The translations under genes and the position numbers were made by a program. The notes below the pieces were generated by a model. It searched no databases, was not told the DNA's origin, and saw only the letters and a program-made list of their open reading frames with translations. A DNA stretch of 11,462 nt from an uncultured Collinsella sp. (lineage in GTDB: Bacteria; Actinomycetota; Coriobacteriia; Coriobacteriales; Coriobacteriaceae), in the NCBI GenBank assembly GCA_958350755.1, contig CATWID010000055.1, forward strand, positions 1 to 11,462. Reading direction: 5' to 3'. This document shows, in pieces, positions 1 through 5,387 of the stretch; within the stretch, counting starts at the first letter, position 1, and every line of letters starts with the position of its first letter.

Positions 1-1
1 C

Positions 2-97
2 AAGCCCCACCGGGCAACCTGCTCAACTAGATCCCTTTCAGCCCAGGCCCCTGTGTACCGCGCGTCCAAGATCTTCAAATTCAGCCGTCTGACATAA
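2..97 (+). CDS. C-terminal tail of a convergent gene, probably a glycosyltransferase (partial)
   Basis: An open frame enters from the left edge and stops at TAA 95-97, giving 31 residues. Its end reads VYRASKIFKFSRLT. The minus-strand glycosyltransferase that converges on it ends LYRLASKIFKFN, so the two tails match over ASKIFKF and at YR, with a one-residue gap. The DNA is identical over 16 bases (68-83 against the complement of 249-264). From this I infer that the gene belongs to the same glycosyltransferase family or shares a duplicated 3' end. The upstream part of the fragment (KPHRATCSTRS...) is not recognisable, and nothing of a catalytic domain is inside the window. It could instead be a non-coding relic of a duplicated gene end. 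Confidence 0.5.
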   Translation, partial: KPHRATCSTRSLSAQAPVYRASKIFKFSRLT

Positions 98-264
98 AGC
101 GAGACATAGCAGAGGACCCCTGGTCCTTAACTTGATACGAGTTCCGCACGCAAAGGAGGCGCCAGTGGCGCCTCCGTCTTGCGCAGGACTGTCCGAAGTA
201 GCAAGTTAAGGACCAGGGGTCCCCGTTACCCGAGCGTTTATGTGCTAGTTGAATTTGAAGATCT
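68..264. repeat. Three-level concentric imperfect palindrome spanning two convergent gene ends
   Basis: Three inverted repeats share nearly one centre (about 165-168). The outer arms are 68-83 and 249-264 (16 bases, perfect, inside the two coding ends). The middle arms are 114-134 and 202-222 (21 bases, perfect). The inner arms are 155-163 and 167-175 (9 bases). The DNA between the outer and middle arms also matches loosely after complementing (both sides contain ACATAAA followed by a CG-rich stretch), so the whole segment looks like a diverged inverted duplication. Each middle arm contains its own small dyad, GGACC-CCT-GGTCC. The middle arms begin 16 bases after the plus-strand stop and 22 bases after the minus-strand stop. 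Confidence 0.8.
114..222. terminator. Probable two-way terminator between convergent genes
   Basis: A hairpin with stem GGAGGCGCC / GGCGCCTCC and loop AGT (155-175) is flanked by AAA on the left and GTCTT on the right. It sits inside the perfect 21-base inverted repeat 114-134/202-222. Position between two convergent stop codons and the symmetric layout suggest that it ends transcription from both sides. The T-tracts are short, so strength rests mostly on the stems. The termination role is inferred from position and structure. Confidence 0.65.
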
Positions 265-1276
265 TTGAGGCAAGACGGTATAGGCCGAGTGTGGTTTTGT
301 CCCCGGCCCGCCCGCGCAGGTTGGTAAAGAAGCCGACCACGCCGTAGCGAGCACGACGATACATGCGCTCGTCATAGGACTTCAAATCGCTCCACAGTGT
401 CTTCAAACGCTCATCGGCACAATCCTCATCGGAAAGCTTGGTGAGCACCGAGCAGATCGCCATCATCATGGTGAAGTAGCCCATCATGTACGAACGCAGG
501 CGCGACGACTCGACATCGCTGTACAGGTGGTACGACTCCATCATGATACGCGTAACACGGAACTGCTGGTCCAGACGCTTGACCATCGTTGCCTCGTTGA
601 CGCTCTGGCCCTCGCGACCGATAAAGTAGCGGTAGAGGTCGATGTCGGCGTAATAGATGGTCTTGCAGCGCGGCAGCGGCACGTAAGCGTAGATGTTGTC
701 TACATAGAACGTGTGCGGCGGCATAGGCAGGTTGGATGCGCGCAGCACATCCGTGCGGTAGCACAGGCTGTGCATGAGCAAATTCTGGTCCAGGCGGAAA
801 TGACCGATCTGATCCCAGGTAAAAATCTTTTTGCGCGGCAGGGCAAACTTGTAGCCAATGGCAGTATGCGTGCCCTCGTAAACCTTCTCGTATACGTAGT
901 TCGAGATAAACAGGTCGACGCGCTGGTCGCGCTCCTCAAAGCCGCGCAGGATCGAAAGCATGGTCGAAAGGGCTGCGCCGTCGAGCCAGTCGTCCGAGTC
1001 GACAACCTTGTAGTAGGTGCCCTGCGCCTCGCGCAGACCCGAAAGGACGGCAATACCGTGACCGCCGTTTTCCTGGTGCACCGCGCGGATGATTCCAGGA
1101 TAACGGGCCTCCCACTCGTCGGCCTTGGCGGCCGTCTCGTCCTTGGAGCCGTCGTCCACCACGATAATCTCGATATCGGTGGCGTAATTGCTCCCCTCCA
1201 AGATAGAGGTGATGCAATGGTCCATGTCCTTGGCGGCGTTATACGAGGGAATACCGAATGTTATGACTTTATGCAT
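245..1276 (-). CDS. Family 2 glycosyltransferase
   Basis: The protein transfers a sugar from a nucleotide-sugar donor to a growing surface glycan at the cytoplasmic face of the membrane. It has a GT-A fold of the GT2 family: N-terminal FGIPSYN (7-13), VVDDGSKDET (39-48), a GGHG loop (71-74) and the metal-binding DxD region VVDSDDWLD (91-99). The remaining ~240 residues have no evident membrane helix. The start chosen is ATG at 1276, giving 343 residues beginning MHKVITFGIPSYN. An in-frame ATG six codons earlier (1294) would add MRLSPA, which is unlike family N-termini. The chosen ATG overlaps the glf stop codon as ATGCATAA and has no good ribosome binding site, so translational coupling to glf is likely. 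Because it is coupled to UDP-galactopyranose mutase it may be a galactofuranosyltransferase, but donor and acceptor cannot be read from sequence. Confidence 0.9.
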   Translation of the reverse strand: MHKVITFGIPSYNAAKDMDHCITSILEGSNYATDIEIIVVDDGSKDETAAKADEWEARYPGIIRAVHQENGGHGIAVLSGLREAQGTYYKVVDSDDWLDGAALSTMLSILRGFEERDQRVDLFISNYVYEKVYEGTHTAIGYKFALPRKKIFTWDQIGHFRLDQNLLMHSLCYRTDVLRASNLPMPPHTFYVDNIYAYVPLPRCKTIYYADIDLYRYFIGREGQSVNEATMVKRLDQQFRVTRIMMESYHLYSDVESSRLRSYMMGYFTMMMAICSVLTKLSDEDCADERLKTLWSDLKSYDERMYRRARYGVVGFFTNLRGRAGDKTTLGLYRLASKIFKFN

Positions 1277-2471
1277 GGCAGGCGATAATCTCATCCGAAA
1301 GATCGAGGGCGGAATTGGTCACGGCGTCCATATCGTAGTAACGATACTCGGCCAGACGACCCACCGGGTGGAAGTTCGTCAGGTTCTGGACGCGCTCAAG
1401 ATAGCGCTCATAGAGCTCACGGTTCTCGGGCTCAAGAATGGCGTAGTACGGCGTCTCGCCCGAGCCGGGAGTATAGGCCTTGGAGTACTCCTTCATGATG
1501 GTGGTCTTGCCGGGCAGGACCTGACCGGTCATGTTCTTGAACTCGGTGATGCGCGTGTAGTCCTCGCTCGTGGTGTAGTTGACGGTGCCCACGGGCTGGA
1601 ACTGGTCCATATCGAGCGTCTCGAACTTCATATCGAGCGTGCGGTACGGCAACGCGCCCAAGTCGAGGTTGAACAGCTCATCGAGCGGACCGGTATAGAC
1701 AATCTCGCCGCCGTAGACCTTGCCGTCGACCTTGACGGTGGTCTCGTCGATCTCAAAAAGATCGCGGGCGTCCACGTCGCAGAACACGTCAATCAGGTCG
1801 TGGTCGAGCATGTGCTCAAAGAGCGCCGTGTAGCCCTCCTGCGGCATGCCCTGGAAGGGAGCTTGCGGGAAGTAGCGGTCATCATCACCCACAAAGACGG
1901 GAACGCGGCCGGTGATCGAGGGGTCGATCTGATCGGGCGTCTGGCCCCACTGCTTCATGGTGTAATGCAAAAAGACGTTCTCGTAGACGTAATCGGCGAC
2001 CTCGGCCAAGTCGGGGTCGTTCTTCTTACGCAGCTCCATAATGGGCACCTTGACATCCTTGCCAAAGGTCTCCACGAGCTTCTGATACAGCTCCTCGCCG
2101 CGCTCATCACCAAAGGCGAGCTTGAGACTCGCATGGTTGAAGGGCACGGGCATAAGGGTGCCGTTGATGTTGGCGAGCACCTTGTGCTGATAATCCGTCC
2201 ACTTGGTAAAGCGCGACAGGAAATTATGCACACGCTCGTTAAAGGTGTGATAGATATGCGGACCGTACTCGTGGATCAGGATTCCGGCCTCGTCAGTGCA
2301 GTCATAGGCATTGCCCGCAATGTGGCTACGGCGCTCCAAAACGGCAACACGATAGCCGATGGTCTCGGCAAGACGGCGGGCGCAAACGGCACCGGCATAT
2401 CCAGCACCGACGACAATCATGTCGTACGCGCCGGCGTTAAAGCCTTCAGGCAGGCCTGAGGTAATCTGCAT
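1269..2471 (-). CDS. glf: UDP-galactopyranose mutase
   Basis: This flavoenzyme interconverts UDP-galactopyranose and UDP-galactofuranose in the cytosol, supplying galactofuranose for cell-wall or capsular glycans. The 400 residues match the family in length. Visible features are the FAD-binding Rossmann motif IVVGAGYAGAVCARRL (19-34), ERRSHIAGNAYD (46-57), GPHIYHT (70-76), MPVPFN (107-112), KQWG (173-176), RVPVF (189-193), YTGPLDELF (259-267), TRITEFK (306-312) and the C-terminal GRLAEYRYYDMD (371-382), which in this family contributes to flavin and substrate contacts. The ATG at 2471 follows AAGGAG with a 5-base spacer. It is the first gene of a two-gene unit with the overlapping glycosyltransferase and is divergent from pta. 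It carries a ~10-residue N-terminal extension before the Rossmann strand. Confidence 0.96.
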   Translation of the reverse strand: MQITSGLPEGFNAGAYDMIVVGAGYAGAVCARRLAETIGYRVAVLERRSHIAGNAYDCTDEAGILIHEYGPHIYHTFNERVHNFLSRFTKWTDYQHKVLANINGTLMPVPFNHASLKLAFGDERGEELYQKLVETFGKDVKVPIMELRKKNDPDLAEVADYVYENVFLHYTMKQWGQTPDQIDPSITGRVPVFVGDDDRYFPQAPFQGMPQEGYTALFEHMLDHDLIDVFCDVDARDLFEIDETTVKVDGKVYGGEIVYTGPLDELFNLDLGALPYRTLDMKFETLDMDQFQPVGTVNYTTSEDYTRITEFKNMTGQVLPGKTTIMKEYSKAYTPGSGETPYYAILEPENRELYERYLERVQNLTNFHPVGRLAEYRYYDMDAVTNSALDLSDEIIACHA

Positions 2472-2485
2472 CGATACTCCTTGTC

Positions 2486-2533
2486 AAAAGCCACGGGCTC
2501 GTTAGCTGGGCTTTTCTCGAACATTCTTCGAGA
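2486..2533 (-). promoter_or_regulatory. Paired hairpins in the glf leader
   Basis: Read on the minus strand, the leader between the predicted promoter and the glf ribosome binding site holds two abutting hairpins. The first is TCTCGAA / TTCGAGA with a 5-base loop (2515-2521 and 2527-2533). The second is AAAAGCC / GGCTTTT with a 16-base loop (2486-2492 and 2509-2515). They share base 2515, so they compete at their edge. The second ends in TTTT and resembles a weak terminator, but its stem is short. An attenuator role is speculative. Confidence 0.35.
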
Positions 2534-2549
2534 CATATTTATCAGAGCG

Positions 2550-2575
2550 ATTATAGCGCTATTGCGTCCTATAAT
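2550..2575. promoter_or_regulatory. Symmetric divergent promoter pair for glf and pta
   Basis: A perfect TATAAT lies on the plus strand at 2570-2575 (toward pta) and another on the minus strand at 2555-2550 (toward glf), reading as ATTATA-N14-TATAAT. Predicted transcription starts are about 2582 and 2543, giving leaders of about 120 and 72 bases. Neither -10 has a convincing -35 at 16-18 bases. Each expected -35 position falls on the opposite -10, so the two polymerases would compete for the same DNA. Confidence 0.6.
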
Positions 2576-2630
2576 GAGCTTGCCACACAAGGAAAGCTCA
2601 AGCACCACGGCGAACATAATTGAAAGGCAG

Positions 2631-2650
2631 ACCCGCTAGCAGCGGGTTTA
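2631..2650 (+). terminator. Terminator-like hairpin in the pta leader
   Basis: ACCCGCT-AGC-AGCGGGT (7-bp GC-rich stem, 3-base loop) is followed by TTATTCG. It lies about 50 bases after the predicted pta transcription start and 55 bases before the start codon, with no upstream plus-strand gene to terminate. A second dyad, GAGCTT (2576-2581) with AAGCTC (2594-2599), precedes it. GAGCTT recurs at 2673-2678 and could pair with the same AAGCTC. The layout would suit transcription attenuation, but the U-run is weak and this is inference. Confidence 0.4.
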
Positions 2651-2702
2651 TTCGTGAACAGCCGGGCGCCTGGAGCTTAGTGAAACGCTTGTAAGGAGTA
2701 AC

Positions 2703-3683
2703 ATGAGCGATTTCCTAAACCGTATGAAGTCTGCCGCCAAGGCCGACCTTAAGACGATCGTCCTGCCCGAGGGCGAGGATCCGCGCACCATCGTCGCGGC
2801 CACCAAGATCATCGAGGAGGGCCTGGCAAAGATCGTCATCCTGGGCAACCCCGACGAGATCAACGTTCCCGGCGCCACCGTCATCGACCCGCGCAATGCC
2901 GAGAAGCACGAGGAGTACGCGCAGAAGTTTGCCGAGCTCCGCGCCAAGAAGGGTGTCACCATCGAGCAGGCTCGCGCCCAGGTGATGGACGCCACCTACT
3001 TTGGCACCATGATGGTCAAGATGGGTGACGCCGACGGCCTGGTCTCCGGCGCCTGCCACTCCACCGCCGATACCCTGCGCCCCGCGCTGCAGATCCTTAA
3101 GACCGCCCCGGGCACCAAGCTGGTCTCGGCCTTCTTCGTGATGTGCACCGACACCCCGCAGTTCGGCACCGACGGTACGCTGATCTTCGCCGACTGCGGC
3201 CTCAACATCAACCCGTCCTCCGACGAGCTCTCCGAGATCGCCATCGCCTCCGCTCACTCCTGGTCCACCTTTATGGGCAGCGTCGAGCCGCACGTGGCCA
3301 TGCTCTCCTACTCCACCATGGGCTCCGCCGGCGGCGAGGTCGCCAAGAAGGTCCAAGAGGCCGTGAAGTTCTGCAAGGAGAAGGCTCCCGAGCTCGCCAT
3401 CGATGGCGACCTGCAGCTCGACGCCGCCATCGTTCCCACCGTCGCCCAGCTCAAGGCTCCCGGCTCCTCCGTTGCCGGCAAGGCCAACGTGCTTGTGTTC
3501 CCCGACCTCGAGGCCGGCAACATCGGCTACAAGCTGGTCCAGCGCTTCGCCGGCGCCGACGCTTACGGCCCCATCCTGCAGGGCATCGCCAAGCCGGTTA
3601 ACGACCTGTCGCGCGGCTGCTCTGCCGACGACATCGTGGGTGTCGTGGCCATCACCGCCGTCCAGGCTCAGATGGCTGAATAG
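2703..3683 (+). CDS. pta: Phosphate acetyltransferase (phosphotransacetylase)
   Basis: The enzyme converts acetyl-CoA and phosphate to acetyl phosphate and CoA in the cytosol, feeding acetate kinase. At 326 residues it is the short form without the N-terminal DRTGG/BioD-like extension. Visible family motifs are LPEGEDPR (21-28), ADGLVSGACHSTADTLRPAL (110-129), FADCGLNINP (162-171), MLSYSTMGSAGG (200-211), VLVFPDLEAGNIGYKLVQR (263-281), and KPVNDLSRGCSADDIV (297-312). The last holds S303, R304 and D310, matching the catalytic Ser, Arg and Asp known in the Methanosarcina enzyme. ATG follows AAGGAG at 2694-2699. Codons are strongly C/G-ending (43 of 60 bases are G or C in 3061-3120), as expected of a highly expressed gene. 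It is convergent with two acetate kinase genes rather than in one operon with them. Confidence 0.97.
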   Translation: MSDFLNRMKSAAKADLKTIVLPEGEDPRTIVAATKIIEEGLAKIVILGNPDEINVPGATVIDPRNAEKHEEYAQKFAELRAKKGVTIEQARAQVMDATYFGTMMVKMGDADGLVSGACHSTADTLRPALQILKTAPGTKLVSAFFVMCTDTPQFGTDGTLIFADCGLNINPSSDELSEIAIASAHSWSTFMGSVEPHVAMLSYSTMGSAGGEVAKKVQEAVKFCKEKAPELAIDGDLQLDAAIVPTVAQLKAPGSSVAGKANVLVFPDLEAGNIGYKLVQRFAGADAYGPILQGIAKPVNDLSRGCSADDIVGVVAITAVQAQMAE

Positions 3684-3698
3684 CTTACATATCCCCTC

Positions 3699-3825
3699 GG
3701 GACCCTGCAGGGCAAAGCTCTGAAAACGTCCTCGGACATGCAAAGAGGCTCCGCTGCGCGCTTCGCGCGGCGGAGCCTCTTTGCGTCCTGCGGAATGTTT
3801 TCAGAGCTTTGCCCTGCAGGGTCCC
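3699..3825. repeat. Concentric nested palindrome after pta, probable terminator
   Basis: The outer arms 3699-3727 and 3797-3825 are a perfect 29-base inverted repeat starting GGGACCCTGCAGGG and ending CTCTGAAAAC. The inner hairpin 3740-3784 has a stem of about 20 bp (GCAAAGAGGCTCCG... against ...CGGAGCCTCTTTGC) with a CTT-containing tip. Both have the same centre, 3762. The two 12-base segments between outer and inner arms are not complementary but resemble each other directly (GTCCTCGGA and GTCCTGCGGA). The outer arm starts 15 bases after the pta stop. It is the only strong terminator candidate for pta. The T-rich run is paired within the stem, which fits a two-way design. Confidence 0.85.
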
Positions 3826-3980
3826 TGCCGTCACGCAGCAGTCAGGGAATCTGGAGTGGACGGCGGCTTGGCTACGAGCTGGGGCTGAGGATCTGAATGA
3901 ATGGGTCCCGTTGTTGAGAGCACATGCGTTTGGGATCGATCACTTTGGATCCGAAAGGCGGAGTGCGGCCGCCGTCCCCC
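3826..3980. other. Unassigned intergenic stretch between pta and ackA ends
   Basis: No gene is recognisable here. Short open frames exist on both strands but run through the flanking terminators and look like chance. The segment contains a widely spaced perfect 10-base inverted repeat, GGACGGCGGC (3858-3867) with GCCGCCGTCC (3968-3977), and an inner GGATC/GATCC dyad around 3933-3953. It may be degraded former coding DNA, but nothing in it matches a family I know. Confidence 0.5.
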
Positions 3981-3987
3981 TGACAAC

Positions 3988-4024
3988 AAAAAGGCCTCCG
4001 AAGCCGTTTGCTCTGGAGGCCTTT
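3988..4024 (-). terminator. Rho-independent terminator of the downstream acetate kinase gene
   Basis: On the minus strand, AAAGGCCTCC pairs with GGAGGCCTTT (4024-4015 with 3999-3990) around a 15-base loop and runs into TTTTTGTTGT. It starts 21 bases beyond the acetate kinase stop codon at 4045. Stem plus T-run is a standard intrinsic terminator. Confidence 0.88.
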
Positions 4025-4044
4025 CGTTTAATTGCAAATGAGCG

Positions 4045-5223
4045 CTAGTTGTTCGCGGTCAGACGCTCGACGTCGTGGGCGATCATGTATTCCTCGTCGG
4101 TGGGAATGACCATGACCGTGACGGAAGAGCCGGCGGCGCTGATGACCTGCGGGCCGTTACCCACGGCCTCGCGGTTCTTGTTGTTGTCGATGCGTACGCC
4201 CAGCCACTCAAAGCAGTCGCAGAAGGCCTTGCGGATCGACCAGTCGTTCTCGCCGATGCCGGCGGTAAAGGTGATGGTGTCCACGCCCGCCATGGAAGCG
4301 ATCATGGAGCCGGCCTGCTGCATGGCCTTGTAGGCGAACATATCGAAGGCGAGCAGGCAGCGCTCGTCGCCCTCGGAGGCGCGTGTACGGATGTCGCGGG
4401 CGTCGTTGGAGATGCCCGAGATGGCAAGCAGACCAGACTGCTTGTTCATCATGTCATCAACTTCCTGATAGCTGTAGCCGCCCTCGCGCTGGAGGTAGCA
4501 CACGGTAGCCGGGTCAATGGAACCACAGCGAGTGCCCATCATCAGGCCGTCAAGCGGCGTGAGGCCCATCGTGGTGTCGCGGCACACGCCGTCCTCAATG
4601 GCGGCAAGCGAGGCGCCGTTGCCCAGATGGCACGAGAGCAGGCGGTGGCAGCGCGAGCCCAGGATCTCCTTGGCCATCATCCACTCATAGCGGTGGCTCG
4701 TGCCGTGGGCGCCGTACTTGCGCACGTGGTACTTGTCGCACACATCCTTGGGCAGCGCGTAGGTGTAGGCGACCTCGGGCATGGTCATGTGGAACGAGGT
4801 ATCGAAGACGGCCACGTTGGGCAGCTCCGGATACTTCTCGCGGCAATACTCAATCGCCGCGGCCTCGCCGTAGTTGTGTAGCGGGGCAAGCGGTGCCACC
4901 TCGAGGATCTTAGCCATGACCTCATCGTCGACGACCGCGGAATCATCGAAGTGCCAGCCGCCCTGAACGATACGATGGCCAATGCCATCAATCGTAAAGT
5001 CGGTCTTCTCAAGCTCCTCGAGCACGCGAGCGATAGCAGAGCGATGATCGGGGAAAGAGACCTCCTCGGTCTGTTTGGCGCCACCGTTCTCGGAGTGGCC
5101 AAAGATGCCCATGTCCGAACCGATACGTTCGCAGTTGCCCTTGGCGAAAACCTCTCGGGTATCGGTATCCAAAAGCTGATATTTAAGGCTTGAGCTGCCG
5201 GCGTTGACAACAAGTACGTTCAT
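4045..5223 (-). CDS. ackA: Acetate kinase, downstream copy
   Basis: The enzyme transfers phosphate from acetyl phosphate to ADP, giving acetate and ATP, in the cytosol. The 392 residues are typical of the acetate/propionate kinase family. Visible residues, aligned to those shown important in the Methanosarcina enzyme, are N7 (VLVVNAGSSSLKY), R84 (GHRIVQGG), D141 (VFDTSFH), H173 (YGAHGTSH), the phosphate loop HLGNGAS (199-205), R232 (MMGTRCGSIDP), GIGEN (322-326) and the C-terminal TDEEYMIA. GHRIVQGG has Q where HGG is usual, and TRCGSIDP replaces the common TRSGDIDP. Both changes are shared with the second copy. ATG at 5223 follows AAAGGAG. It has its own terminator and an AT-rich upstream region, so it is probably transcribed alone. 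It keeps the more canonical phosphate loop of the two copies and may be the main enzyme. Confidence 0.97.
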   Translation of the reverse strand: MNVLVVNAGSSSLKYQLLDTDTREVFAKGNCERIGSDMGIFGHSENGGAKQTEEVSFPDHRSAIARVLEELEKTDFTIDGIGHRIVQGGWHFDDSAVVDDEVMAKILEVAPLAPLHNYGEAAAIEYCREKYPELPNVAVFDTSFHMTMPEVAYTYALPKDVCDKYHVRKYGAHGTSHRYEWMMAKEILGSRCHRLLSCHLGNGASLAAIEDGVCRDTTMGLTPLDGLMMGTRCGSIDPATVCYLQREGGYSYQEVDDMMNKQSGLLAISGISNDARDIRTRASEGDERCLLAFDMFAYKAMQQAGSMIASMAGVDTITFTAGIGENDWSIRKAFCDCFEWLGVRIDNNKNREAVGNGPQVISAAGSSVTVMVIPTDEEYMIAHDVERLTANN

Positions 5224-5276
5224 GAGACTCCTTTGCAGTGCAATACGGTCGACGCAGACCCCTTAAGGCGGCCGCA

Positions 5277-5320
5277 TTTTAATAAGAAGTTATCACAACT
5301 TGATAAATAGCTATCAGTCA
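5277..5320 (-). promoter_or_regulatory. AT-rich promoter/operator region of the downstream ackA
   Basis: This is the only AT-rich patch upstream of the gene. It holds three half-sites, TTATCA (5290-5295), TGATAA (5301-5306) and CTATCA (5311-5316), with centres 11 and 10 bases apart, forming TTATCA-N5-TGATAA and TGATA-N6-TATCA dyads. On the minus strand a loose promoter can be drawn (TTATCA, 16 bases, TATTAA), which would put the dyads over the promoter as for a repressor site. The regulator is unknown. Confidence 0.5.
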
Positions 5321-5337
5321 TATCGCCCAACGAGCGC

Positions 5338-5383
5338 AAAAGAGGGGCCGAACGGCGCTCGGTCGTCCAGCCCCTCCCCTCTT
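5338..5383 (-). terminator. Terminator of the upstream acetate kinase gene
   Basis: Minus-strand AAGAGGGG (5383-5376) pairs with CCCCTCTT (5347-5340), enclosing a further CCGA/TCGG stem (5348-5351 and 5359-5362), and runs into CTTTTGCG. It begins 4 bases after the stop codon at 5388. An alternative register, GAGGGGC/GCCCCTC, is possible. It separates the two acetate kinase genes transcriptionally. Confidence 0.75.
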
Positions 5384-5387
5384 GCAA

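Noticed and set aside
1188..2459. A 423-codon plus-strand open frame opposite glf
   Set aside because: It is antisense to a gene with full UDP-galactopyranose mutase motifs, lacks a ribosome binding site, and has no recognisable domain.
2574..2639. A 21-codon leader peptide (MSLPHKESSST...) ending in the pta leader hairpin
   Set aside because: Its ATG overlaps the predicted -10 element, so it could not be on the transcript. An internal TTG would also lie at the transcription start with no ribosome binding site.
2715..3743. A 342-codon minus-strand open frame opposite pta
   Set aside because: Antisense shadow of pta. Its start would lie inside the inner hairpin of the downstream palindrome.
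3809..4048. Short open frames on both strands in the pta-ackA gap
   Set aside because: They run through the palindrome arm and the terminator hairpin, lack good ribosome binding sites and resemble nothing known.
5290..5306. A Rex or FNR binding site upstream of ackA
   Set aside because: The half-sites TTATCA/TGATAA with a 5-base gap fit neither the Rex pattern (TTGTGA...TCACAA) nor FNR (TTGAT-N4-ATCAA), so no regulator was named.
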